Of a stretch of DNA of 64,000 nt, positions 36,000 to 49,543 are shown piece by piece; the stretch's first letter is position 1, and every line of letters begins with the position of its first letter. The stretch lies in the NCBI GenBank assembly GCA_947044365.1, contig OX345637.1, positions 124,001 to 188,000 on the forward strand, written 5' to 3'. The position numbers and the translations under genes are program-made. This stretch comes from Petrosia ficiformis (Eukaryota; Porifera; Demospongiae; Haplosclerida; Petrosiidae). Under the pieces are notes generated by a model. The model had not been told where the DNA came from, made no database searches, and saw only the letters and a list, made by a program, of their open reading frames with translations.

Positions 36000-38900
36000 A
36001 TGTGGCATGAAGCTAGGAAACAAGAGAAGAAGATCAGAGAGGTAATGGTGGATTTTCAGAGAAGAGCTGAAAGAAGGAGAGAACATTATGAAAGAACAGT
36101 AAGTATTGATAATTAGGGGGTGTGTCTGTGAATGAGTTGTAATCTTTACTTCTCTTTCTCCAGCGTGTAGATCCTAGTAAGTATCTTCGTATCATAGGAA
36201 AAAAATGTCCTCTTCATTTAGATCCCACTGGTGGAAAAGTAGACACTTCCATGTCAGTAAGTTGCTAATGGTAACCACTGGACACACCTATATGTGTTTA
36301 GTATTCATTATGATATTAATTAATCCATTAATATGTAATTATAGGATACCATGGCAAGGAGACACTGATAATATGATATCAAGGTGTGTGTGGTATGACA
36401 TAGCTACGTACCTCAAACCATACACACATGCATGTTATATACATAGTGTACATACATACCAATGTACATACTACATAGAACTGCTATATGTATATGTATA
36501 CATACATATGTACATATATACATACATACATACATACATACATACATAAATACGTACGTACATACATACATACATACATACTTACATGTCATACATAATT
36601 ACATCTATACATACATACATACATACATACATGCATACTTACATGTACATACATATATACATACATACGTACATTCATATATACATATATATGCATACAT
36701 ATGTACATATACTTACATTCGTATATACATATATACATACGTATGTGTATATACGTATGTTCATACTTATGTACTTACATACAGATATGATGTTAGAGTA
36801 CATTTGGATTATATTCCAGATTATAGTAAAACTATAAAAGAAGAGTGAGTAAACATGTACATGTACTATAATGGATTATATTATAGTATGCTTTAAATTA
36901 ACATATACTTAAAATAGTATAACTAAATATTATTATTTTGTACTGAATGTATGATAGAAGCTAATGTATGTATGCTTACATAACCTGACTTTCAGCAGGG
37001 GATCACTCAACTTCATCAGGACTAAGTGACCTTTGGCTTCAAATGCAATGTATTTTTGTATATTCATATTCATGTTATTATACAGACCTAGTAAAGAAGA
37101 GAGAATTGAAGAGAATAAATCTAATTATGAAAGATATCGTAGTATGGTTCAGAATATCTTCAGTGGAGGTTAGCATGATGCAATAATGATGATGTCATTG
37201 ATGTGTTATGATGATCTCACAATATTTCATTTCTAGAGAACGAATCGGATGTGTTAGCTAAACTTGAAGTTGAAGACTTATTCTCAGATATTCAGAAATC
37301 ACACAAAACAAATAAGAAAAAGTAATAATAATAATGTATAATACTGATGTGTAATACTGATTATAAACATAGTTACACATCTTTTGTGAAATAGTATTAC
37401 TAACACAGTATTGCTGCATCAATGTATGTACTTGTTAGTATATTCATAATTAATTAACTCACTATATAATTATTATATTAATTTTAGTGTTATATATATA
37501 TGATTCTATTAATAGTAGCTACAAGCCTGTGAATATAGTATTGTACCATTTCCTTTCTTTAGAGGTAATAAATCTAAAGCAGCTATAGGATTTGATTATG
37601 ATGAAGGTGTGGGCGTGGCTGGTCCATCATCACAAGTAGAAGACGATGAGGAGGATATTAATAGTGATGATGAATATAGTGAGTTAATTAATTATTAATA
37701 TCAATGAATAATTAATTATTACTATTAATTCTCATATCCAGAGGTTGATTTGGATGTTGATGTTCTAGCTACTAAACAGGTAACTGTATCATGTGATTGT
37801 CATGTGATGTATTATTCTATACTTTTTAGATTGATAAACTCAATGTGATAGCATTAGATTATGGAATATCTCATGGATTCTTTTCAAAGTGAGTATAGTC
37901 TTTACCGCCCATACATACATGTACATGTAAAGTTATACATACATACACACACATAGATGTACTGTGTATATGACATACACACATGTATATTATTATAAGA
38001 TATTGTGAGCAATGAAGTTGTAAAGAAGTGCCCAACTGTACTACTATGGAATTTCCAGACTGTCTAATTGTATTGCTAATTAGCCATGCATACTTCATCC
38101 CACATCAACTTCCTAATATGGTAGGTTTTTGAATAAAATTAAACAGACAGGTCTATACAGTTGGGTGTTTCTTCATGCCTTTGTTGCTCATAATCTCCTG
38201 ATGTCATGAATATTATTAATAATAAGGAGTTTGAGAGCTGAGAAGAGTATATTGAAAGAAAGACAAGATGCTAGAATGGTTGAAATAGAAAAATCAGCTC
38301 TTTCAGTGAGTATCAAATAATACTGTCACATTCATTCCTTCATCTATCTATCTATCTATCTATTATCAGGGTAAGAAATCTCGTAAGGAAAGAAGGATAT
38401 TTAAAGATATGATGTTAAGAACTCGTCCCTCAACTCCACCTCTTTATGCTACAAGAGGAAGTCCTACATATGAACCTTATGAAACAGAAGATAAGTAAGT
38501 TATACGTACAAATAGAGATATAGTGTTAATAATCATGCATGAGGAGATCCTCATTGTCAGATGAGAACTAATTTGCATATTTGTTACTGAAATGACTATT
38601 TTTAACTGTTACCATGACGACTATTGTATCAAATCATCTATGAGACACTTATAAATGTATTCCATGACAGGAATGTCATTAGTTCAAGGTCCACTTCACC
38701 AGAGAGTAATGATGCAGGAACCATGGAATTCATTACTGAGTTTGGAGGAGGAGAAGAGAAACCTTCAGTCGCACCGACTACTGCTACTAAATCTTCAAGT
38801 CATGTGACATCGACTGATAGTCATGTGAGCAGCCATAGACAAAGCCACAGAAGAAGTCCTTCTCCACCAAGATACTCCAGGTCACATGATCGACATAATT

Positions 38901-39669
38901 ACCAATCCAACAGTAGGAGTCATAGTAATGATAGGAGACACAGACGAAGGTATGTTTGTCTGTATATATGTATAATATTACTATCTTTTTGTTATAATAG
39001 TCGTAGTAGAGATCGGTACAGATCACATGATCACTCACCTCAATATACTAGTGGACGGAGAAGTAGATCACGAAGTCGATCCCCAAATAGTGTTTCGGTC
39101 ATTACTAAAACTAAATTAGGATCTAAAAAGTGAGTACATGTAGTATTATGATTCATATCCACATGTATTTAATAACTGCTATACATTTACATAGAATGTC
39201 ATCAAGTACAACTAAACAAAAATCTAATAAAGTGAGTTTATAAGTAATATCAAATTATTATCTATATGGTGTGGGTGTATCATAGTAACTGGCAGTATTC
39301 TATTTTCCATGTTGTTAATGTACTGTATGAGACATGGTATGGTAGAGACAAGCACACAGCATGAATGGAGTGAGTATGTATGCTTGTCTTGACCACACCT
39401 CTCACTGTAATTTCCATGTTGCACCCAAAGGGGCTGTTTTAACTATTTGATAATGATAATATTATTTTTCAGATGAAAGTGACACCACAAGAACGACTGA
39501 AAAGAAAGATGCAAGCACAACTTAGTAAAACCTGTATGTCTGGTTTTAAAAACTGGTTTTATTATTATCTTATCCATTTTGTTTGTATGTTAGTTAAATA
39601 TGATAAGAAAAAAGAGAAAGAAAAAGCTGAAGCCAAAGAAACGGAAGAGCTGGTGAGTAATGGATTTAT

Positions 39670-39711
<42 letters not shown>

Positions 39712-39879
39712 GAAGATTACATAACTTTCTTCATTTTCTACATGTAGGAACGAGAAGAACAAATGAGAGAAGAGACTCGTAAATTAAGAGAGAGGGAGAG
39801 ACAGCGAATGGGTGGAGATGAAGACACTTACAGATATCATAGATCACGTTCCCCTAGTCCCTATAATTATCGCTACTAA
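36000..39879 (+). CDS. CLASRP: CLASRP (CLK4-associating SR-rich protein), 17 exons, 522 aa
   Basis: Exons: 36000-36098, 36164-36252, 36345-36383, 36785-36844, 37086-37168, 37237-37321, 37563-37678, 37742-37779, 37830-37888, 38227-38305, 38370-38494, 38671-38949, 39001-39129, 39195-39231, 39473-39533, 39594-39652, 39748-39879; 1,569 nt, phases close. N-terminus MWHEARKQEKKIREVMVDFQ is the CLASRP/SWAP2 signature, followed by IPWQGDTDNMISRYDVRVHLDYIPDY, an acidic stretch with EVDLDVDVL, and SPTYEPY. FITEFGGGEE precedes an RS domain (exons 12-13), then VTPQERLKRKMQAQL and a charged coiled C-terminus with RSRSPSPYNYRY. The protein is a nuclear splicing regulator that binds CLK kinases. It is shorter than the human protein (about 670 aa), mainly in the RS domain. 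Many introns are below 100 bp, and intron 3 carries an ACAT array. Confidence 0.95.
36480..36775. repeat. (ACAT)n array in CLASRP intron 3
   Basis: ACAT units with CGTAC and ATATAT variants fill most of the intron between 36384 and 36784. Confidence 0.9.
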
Positions 39880-40005
39880 CAATAATTATCATCTTTTGCT
39901 CTTTTTCCTTGTAAATACATCGCTTTCAAAATAATAATAATTATGAAATTAATGAGAAGGATACCATTAATATGAAGTGGTAGATGAGAATGTCATACTA
40001 TTCAT

Positions 40006-40143
40006 TTATATACCATCAAGTAAAACAGTATGTAGTTGTTGGATATGTTTCAAAGTTTCATTAATTGTAAGTAAGACATATTGCTTACGTTCCTGTATTG
40101 ACTCTAACTCTTTCATTCTCTCATCCTTCATCTCTAATATACT
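40006..40143 (-). CDS. Candidate alternative last exon of PLCB (coiled-coil C-terminus)
   Basis: After an acceptor (CTACAG at 40149-40144) a phase-0 frame of 46 codons runs to TAA at 40006-40008. It reads SILEMKDERMKELESIQERK and continues as an amphipathic helix to LLDGI. Phase 0 matches the donor of PLCB exon 41137-41002, so it could replace the exon at 40793-40752. A GTAAGC inside it (near 40086) is also a possible donor. It could instead be the last exon of a different transcript. Confidence 0.45.
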   Translation of the reverse strand, partial: SILEMKDERMKELESIQERKQYVLLTINETLKHIQQLHTVLLDGI

Positions 40144-40751
40144 CTGTAGTTCATAAAATATCACATGATGTCATCATTGTGAGAAATTTTGGTGTTTTTT
40201 AATCTTGTGTATGATGATCATCAAATTAAATGGGGGGCAAGCATGATGAACCAAAAATTGCATTAAATAAAATAGGAGAATACAATCGAAGTGGCATTGA
40301 AACTAGCAAGATCAGAGCGGAGCATTGATAGACTGGCTAAAACCTTTAAAATGAAAGCGGGAGGTTTATGAATAGTATGGTAACCAACGAAAAGGTGTTT
40401 AACCAAATTAAATCACCTGACTGACTAACCGTAATCTAGCTTTACAGTTGTTATAATGCATATAGTTGCACCAGTTTACATTGTAAATGAGTGAAACACA
40501 CACATTGATCGGAGAGGGTTTCATACATTGATCGGAGAGGGTTTCATACTTTTTGGATACGTCAAAATTTAGTGGTTTAATTATTATTATGAAATAAAAT
40601 AGTGTAATTTTTAGTAACAGTTTGTAAATTGTAAATCAACGTAATTATATTAATTTATTACTAATAGTTAAAACATGTATAATATAGTTACTAGCTAGTG
40701 TACTATTCATTACATAATAATGATGTAATAGATATGTTTGGAATATTTGTA

Positions 40752-43700
40752 TTATAATGTGGAATCGTCTGGTGTTGTGAGCTCCTCAATTTCCTAATAA
40801 TAATTAATAATAATTAATAATAATTATTATCATTGATAGTGTTCAATATATATTTTATTAGTACTCATCACAAGATTATAAATTATAGGAATCCAGGAGT
40901 TGGAAGGTTGGCAAATGTTCCTCTCCTGATTCAGGCTTTAATGTACTTGATATTAATAAAAGCGGAAGATAGTTTACACAAACATTTACTAAATACCATA
41001 CCTTTTGGTGTTGTTCATTCATTATCTTCAAAGCCTCTTCCATTGTCTGTTTGAAGTAAGCATCTTCTTTCTTGTGCAGAGAATCGAGTTCTGAACGTGT
41101 TTGCATACCCATTCTAAATAATTCCTGTTCGATACCCCTAATAAAATTAATGAATGTTAATATGTTACCATAGAAACATAAATCATGAATATCATTACCT
41201 CAAAACATCCTTATTTTTGGATTGAGTCTCATTCCTCTTCATTTGTCTCAATTCCTGAGCTATCTCCACTTGAACTTTTGAAACGTCACTACATCACAAA
41301 TGGTTGAAGAAAGAAAGTGAACGAATGAGCAAACGAATGAATGAATGAATGAATGAATGAATGAATGAATGAGTGTATAAATGTATGAATGAATGAATGA
41401 ATGAATGAATGAATGAATGAATGAATGAATGAATGAGTGTATAAATGTATGAATGAATGAATGAATGAATGAATGAATGAATGAATGAATGAATGAATGA
41501 ATGATTGAAGGTAAATATAGACAGATAATGTAACAATTAATAGTACAGATGTAAATGTACATGTACATTTACATGTAAATGTACATGTACATAATTATAT
41601 ATGTACATATGTACATGTACATGTATATGTATATGAAGATATGTACACAATGGTCTTACGTTTTTTGTGCTTTATCAAGAAATTTCCTTTGAGTCTTGTG
41701 TGTAACATCTAATAGAAACTTCTGTTTATCATTTTGCTATAGTACATGTAATAACAAATAAATGATAAATCATACATGTACATGTACATGTACATGTATT
41801 ATAGTAGTTAATGAAATATGGGTTCAAGAATGCTCTGTTATTATGATATACAACTGACACAGTGATAAACACAGAAATGACATCACAGTTTTATCATTCA
41901 CTAAATGAACAGTTTTCATTCCCTTAAAAGAAAAAATATATATATACAAATCCTGTTTTTCTGAATTCTTCTTTAGTTCTTGAAGATCATTACCATCTAT
42001 TCCTGATCCAGTTGCTATTTTATTGAGCATGTGCATATGAACAGCACAGCATAATTGAGATAATTAACTCAAATATCCTATTATATTGGCAATAATTATA
42101 TATATCATTACCACCTTTTTTATGTTTTCCTATTAAAATATAATGTACATGTATTACTAAACAATGGGACAAAGATGAGCTTATTAAAAACATTGGACAA
42201 ATAAATACATACACTTATATCATGACGTCATAACACAGGTACATAAATGCTGTCTTCACATATCCACTTGTACATAAACTCTATCTATACAATATAATGT
42301 ACAGACCTCAATTTTACTGTGTCTGTCATATTCTCTCAATTCATTTTTGTGTGCTACTTCTAGTTTTGAAAGTGCTTCTTTATGAGCTTCCTCCATCTCT
42401 TTAGACTACAGACGTAGATAGATAATATAGACAATGAGATAGATAGATAAATAGATTGGTAAGAACAGAAAATACTATGTAAAATATATCATGCATATGT
42501 ATAATTATATATGTATAATAATTATACGTATATACCTTATTTGAACTTTTCTTTGATTCTTTTTCTTGTTTTAGTTTTAAACTATTCAAAGCCTATGAAG
42601 AGATATATAAACAAACAGACAGTCGGATGGACAGACAGGTACAATGTAGATAGATAGAGTGACAGATACAAGTATATTATGGAAATATATTGTAAGAGGT
42701 GTGGCCAAGCATTCGATTCACTTGTGCTGAGCCAGATTATATACAATGTACAGTATTATAAATAATACATTGTTGATATGTTTAATCCACCTACATTTGT
42801 AGCTACCAACCAATCAGATAATAAACGTATTAGTAGTATACATACAAACACACCTTCTCATGTTTCTTAACCATATCAGCTCTTCCTTTACTATATCTCT
42901 TCAATAGCTTCAGATAATCCTAATAATATAGATAATGTAGTAAATTAACAATGTGTGTGTTCCCATCAGAAAAAAACACATGAGGCAAAACACAAAACAA
43001 TTCCTCTAATTAGTAAGGGGTGTGGTCAATTTGTGGAAGTGTGTTCATTCTTGCTTCCGATGTAAAATTCATCTAAGTTTTTACTCTATACTACCACACT
43101 ACCACACTATAGATATAGGGTAAAAATAGTCTCAAGACCTTCCCTCTTTGCAAACAGTGTAAGGGATCTGGTGTTGTATGTATCGTAGAGTTGTGTCCTT
43201 TCTCTACAAATGCTTGGGAAAGAACAACAATGTAATGTTTACAAGCAATAGTTAACAGTTAGTATAAATTGTGCATGCAAAATTACATAACAGTTCAAAG
43301 TAATTAAATTACTTCATGACAATTCTTGATGCATGAGATATCAGTCCCCTGAGAATAAGGGGGATTCTAGAATGAAAGGGGTCAGGTCCTGAGAATAAGA
43401 ATGAGGGTATTTTGAAATGGATCAGGTCCCGAGAATAAGAATGGGGGTATTCTAGAATGAAAGGAGACCACAGTCCCTACTAAGAACTCTGTCACATCTG
43501 TTGAAAATCTCCTTTAACAACAATAGTCTCCTTTGCGAACCTTGTTCATTGTATTATGATAGACTTGTAGCTCTGCATTATATTCCAAAGTTTTAATGAA
43601 AGAAAAACAACTCCACATGACATTTCAGTTTTATAGACTTCTGTGGGTGTATAAAGCCGAAACATTGTATGGAGCTGCTTTTCGTTTATTAAAACTTTAG

Positions 43701-46700
43701 AATATGATCCACTGATCCAGTCAACATAGTTATAAGTCCAGTAAGAACTCTATTTAATATCTCTATTGGCATAGTGATTGTGTCAAATACAATTATTAGT
43801 GGGTGTGGTCTCACTGGATGTTCAATGATAGTAGTGTCAGTATGTTGAGCAGCAGGAAATTTAGGACGGCTTTTTGCTTCCAAAAGACTAGGTAGACTAG
43901 AATCTATAAAAATAAATGGCGGAACTCACAAACTGAACATACAAATGTATCAACATGTCATAAATCCTCAAATAAATAAATATTGATGTCATTTGATATA
44001 AAATGACATTGTAGCATTCATAGTCTTGTACAACATCTACTGCTCTAACACGAACTAAAGTAATTTCTACACAACCATGTAGAGAAGATGGGTATGTGGC
44101 TATGTGCCAAGATATTAATTAAGGCCAAGTATTTATGTACATGTAGCTTCCTACCAATATCTGAAGAAGGTAGCCAAGCACTCATTTAGAAGTAGGAAGT
44201 ACAATAGACATACAATACTACATCATTGTATATAGTTACATATATTCCAATGTCTAACATACCTCCACCAAAACTAGGAGACCTAGGAAATGTCTTAACA
44301 CCAAGACCAAGATCTGTTGATAGTCTTGGTGCTTTTGATATAGCAGAAGTATCCTGAATAAATATAATTTATATTATACATTTGTAAAAATACTATATAC
44401 AGGTGCTCAGTCTATAAATTTGAGATTTTCCTCTAAAAGTTGACAATAACATACCTGTACTATCAGTTCTGGAGGGGCGGAGTCTTTCCTTTGTTTCACA
44501 CTTGGATTACTCTTTGAATCATCTGTGACCACCATTACAGGTACACTAGATACACGTGGAGGATCAGGTGGTTTATTAGTAACTGGATCACCACTATCTG
44601 GAAACTAAATAATAACATAAGTTACTCATGTTACGAAGTTCAATAAAGATATGTCCTTCATCAAAACAATATCTCCTTTTTCTTTATTTCAAACTCTTTC
44701 TCTCTTATTTCTTCTCACCTCATCTTCCTCATTTTCTTTTGTTCCCATTGTCATCTGTTCTAAAGCTCGCGATGCAAACATCATTGGATTTTCGAGAGCA
44801 GCAACAAATTCTGAAAAACAGGAAATAGTCAATATACACAATTATAAAATGTGATGTACATGTAGTTGTCATCACTATTGCAATTGTGACTGAGCAATAA
44901 TTATACAAAAATGTGAGGTCACATTATAGAAGTATACAGTGGTTAAGATAAAGAAAGTGAAAGATTACTGACATATGATGTACTGTATGTAGTTAGTGAA
45001 CTTTTATCTAATTAATTATTCATGATGGCTGTGATCAATTAACAAGCTTTATAGATATCCTGTGTGTTGTATATTGGATATTACATACATGTACATGTAT
45101 ATATAACAAATGCAGTTCACTATAGAAACGCTTATGGATCACATGACATACCTTCATATTCATCTGGTACATAATCTTCAATCTTAATATGTACAAAGAG
45201 GTTAGCCATTCCTAATGGATTGTTATGTTTGTCTCTTAGAGAAATGTGTCTGAAACCAGCTCTTAGAAGCTCCATTGGAAAGATTCGTTGTCCAACCATA
45301 ATATGATCATCATCAAACACAGCTAAACGTAAAAGAGCTAACTCAGGTAGCAAGACCTAGAGAGAGAGAGACAGAGACAGAGAGAGTCAGAGAGAGACAG
45401 AGAGATAGAGGTCATTTGTATAAATCGAGAATAAATAGTAGATGGATGGAAGAACTTAGTATACACATGCATACGCAGTTTCATATAAATTGCTCACTCT
45501 TTTGAACACAAAATAGTCTTCATTCCAGAACGGATGAGGTGCTGGAGCTCGTTTCTTTGTAAATTGTTTTCTAACTAGATCAGCTGGCAGTCCGTACATC
45601 TCTAATTCAACTGCTAGGTTAGTTCTCTTCTTTGTAATAAACATTCCAGAGATAATCTTTACTGACAAGCGAGCAGGAACGATATCTTCTAACTTCTTCT
45701 GGATGAAAGGGTTGAAACCTCTTTCCAAACGTAGAACAGATGGTTTTAATAAATATCTGATAAAAGTTGAGATACGTGTACAATTAATTATGTAAATATT
45801 GATGCATTGATTGTAATGAATACTTGTGAATCAATGTACATGTGCACATGTATGAATGAATGAATCAAAGATTTAATGAGTGCATGAGAGGACAGATGTA
45901 TGAATACATACATGAATGGATTTGTATGTAATGATAGATGAATGAAACCAAAAGGAATGGATAGATACAAGTACTAGTGATATAAGAATGCGCACAAGGA
46001 AGCAAGGAAAGATAGATAAAAGATAACTTGAATGGATAATGCATGCATGTACACATATATACTAACCCAGTCCCTCCATTAATTTCAAATTTTGCATAAT
46101 TGACCTGCATTGGCATGTCAGAAGTTTGAAAGTTCAGAGCAACCATTTGACACCCAACATTCCAATATATCTATATGTATAAGATATACATCACATACAT
46201 GTTACAATAGTCATGACACACCTGTGGCATATAATTACTGGAAGCTATTCTGGTACCAGCTGGATACACTCGACTGTTCTGTCGTATATTATATCGGACA
46301 AAGTCTTTAGGTTTTGTTTTAATAAAATTCAAACCCTTTTCTTCATGAAATGAAGACATGATATAACAACAGTTGAGTTCTGCGTAGAAATAATAATAAC
46401 AGATAAATAGATAGATAAATGGATATACATGTATAGATTTTCAGATGATGTTTTGTAGATATAGTAGATAGAAAAACAAACAAACAAACAGATATAAATA
46501 GAGACAGTATGACAACAAGTACCCAGGCTCTTAAGATGGAGCCTGGATCAATTGTTTCCATGTTATAATTAACGAGCAAAGTAACACATGGTCACTAAAT
46601 GGTGTGTCAGTTTATAGTACACAATAACACAAACAAGATCTGTTCCAGATTTGGAACAAGATCAGGAGATCTAATGTGCTTTACAGAAACAGAGATTGCT

Positions 46701-49504
46701 TGATTGAAACTACTCATAATGATTATACTACCTATTTTGAACTAAAATCAAACAGAAGACAAAAATAGTTCATGAATGCACCCCAGATATGTAGGAAATT
46801 AATAAGTTAATCAATGCATGTGGAAACAGTTGAATCCAGGATATTTGATCTGTTGTTTTAAGGGCTTGGGTATGTGGCAAGATATCTAGTCACCAATTGT
46901 GTATATATATTTACGTATCATAAACTAATAATTACTTTCACAAGCTTCAAAACTTTCAAATGACAAAGCTGTGGTATAGTTCAGCAACTCATTTAGTGGA
47001 CCAGATACAGATGCTTCTCCACTCTATAAGTGAGATTAGTATGAATGTGTGTGAGTGTATGAAGTGAATATGTGTGTGTGTGTTACACATGTTCATGTAT
47101 GTGTTGGTGTGTGTGTCTTACATATGTAAGTATGTGTTGGTGTGTGTGTGATTGGATGAATATAATAGTTTCATTACCTCATATTTCGGTTTCTCATCTC
47201 CTGAACCAGTGCTATCAACACTCGCATTCTTCTGAATCTTACTTCCACTACTGGTCTATAATTATAATTAATATCATATAATAGTCATAATACTTGTTAC
47301 ACCTAATCATTCACACACTGTAAAAAGAAATAGGCTATTTTAACCATCAGTTAGGTACATGAGTTTCAGTGTATTTTCATGTTACTTAGCACCATACTGT
47401 AAATCATGTACACTTTATGAATGTATATTATCTAAAATGCAAACTGTATTGTAACATTGTGTATAATAATGTTATTATCTTACTGTAGAAGTTACAGAGT
47501 TTCTTTTTTCAGGAGTGAGTGGGATCGAAGATTTTCTTGGAGGAGGTCTAAAGATGTATATTATAACAAGAATCATACGTATTACTTATGAAAGACAACA
47601 TACTTTTGTTTATCTTCTAGAGACAAAGGTTCTTCAAGTATTGTCATACCTTTCATTAATGATGGACGTGTCAGTAGAGGGGGAGGTATCTTCTATTAAA
47701 AAAATAACAACACTCAATCTGTGTACATGTTTATATACATACATGTACATGTTTATATACATGCATGTACATGTACATGTTTATATAGTATATACATACA
47801 TGTACATGTTTATATACATACATGTACATCTTTATATACATGCATGTACATGTACATGTTTAATTATATAGTATATACATACATGTACATGTTTATATAC
47901 ATACATGTACATCTTTATATACATGCATGTACATGTACATGTTTACATACATACATGTACATCTTTATATACATGCATGTACATGTACATGTTTAATTAT
48001 ATAGTATATACATACATGTATATGTTTATATACATACACGTACATCTTTATATACATACATGTACATGTACATGTTTACATATACACATGTACATCTTTA
48101 TATACATGCATGTACATGTACATGTTTAATTATATAGTATATACATACACGTACATCTTTATATACATACATGTACATGTACATCACAAATATTTCAGAA
48201 TTTCATTCCTTAATATCAAATACCTTTGGTTGGAGTGAGTTCTCTTTAGCTGTTTCTTCTGTAATGACTGGTTTTTCCACATTCTCTTTTTTATCTTGGA
48301 CTCCTATTAATATTAATTTTATGCACATGTACATATCAGTATTTAGTACATAATACTAATACAGTTCGGCTCATCTAGTGGTGCAATCAAGCACATATAT
48401 ACATGAGGAAGCATACACAAAAACACACAAGTATGAGCACCCTCATACGTACAGACACACACACCAACATACAGACACATACAGGCACAGACACAGCACA
48501 ACAAACCATCAGTTGACTCTATCTCAAGTTCTTCATTTTCTTGAACCCCTTGTAGAGTAGTACCTCTTTGAAGAGTAGCGGTGTTATCTTGACCTCCTTT
48601 TGCATTACGAATCTATCAAAAAAATGATTGTGGTTACATGTACGAGAACATATATGTACATGTATAATTATGTACATGCACACATACATATACATTACAG
48701 TACATCCACATGTACATACTACATGTACAATACATGTTTGCATAAGAACATATATGTATAATTATGTACATGTACACATAAATTAGAGTACATCCACATG
48801 TACATATTATATGTACAATATGTATAAGAACATATATGTATAATTATGTACATGTACACATAAATTACAGTACATGGACACGTACATATACATGTACATG
48901 TGCATGTACATGTACTGTACCTTATCTTTGATGAGGATCTTTCCTTTTAACCTTTCAGGAGAGGGTAATGCTACACCACTATCAAGCTAAAATGATTATT
49001 AGGTATATAATATGATGCCTGTTATGAATACACAACTTACAGGAAAATCTTCAAATGGTTCAGAAAGGAGTTTGTCCCCAAACACTTCAACAAAGATGGA
49101 CGCCATACGGGCAATCAGCTTTGGATATTTATTGCAATGATTTTCTATAGAGAGTATCACTGGATAGTCACTAGCTACAAATGCATATTCATTAATAGCC
49201 TCAACTACCTCCTGCAAGTGGAATCAAATGATATGTTATAATATATAATTATACATATACATGGTTTAGTGTTTTCTGATTATATTAGTTAATGTGTGAT
49301 GTATAGGTAGTTATACTTATTGAACACAATTGAATCAGATGGCCGTAGAGCAGATAAGTTTAGTAACAAAGAAAACTACGAATTGACTTTACAAGGTAAT
49401 TCCATCTGCCAGTCTGCTGTAACTCAAATACACATTTGTTTACGGAGCACGCCGATTGAGCATCTTAGAATCGTGCAACTGCCTTAACTACAGTATGTAT
49501 GCAA

Positions 49505-49543
<39 letters not shown>

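Noticed and set aside
42115..42307. Alternative donor GAG|GTCTGT at 42307 for the PLCB coiled-coil exon
   Set aside because: Using it (phase 0) makes the next exons read into a stop; the GTAAAA donor at 42317 (phase 1) keeps 42129-42115 and 42014-41948 open.
43689..43814. Extension of a PLCB exon past the GTGAGA donor to a stop ([19 protein letters not shown])
   Set aside because: The donor at 43814 is good and its use joins in phase to the conserved coiled-coil exon 42919-42854; the extension is most simply intron, though an alternative short isoform cannot be excluded.
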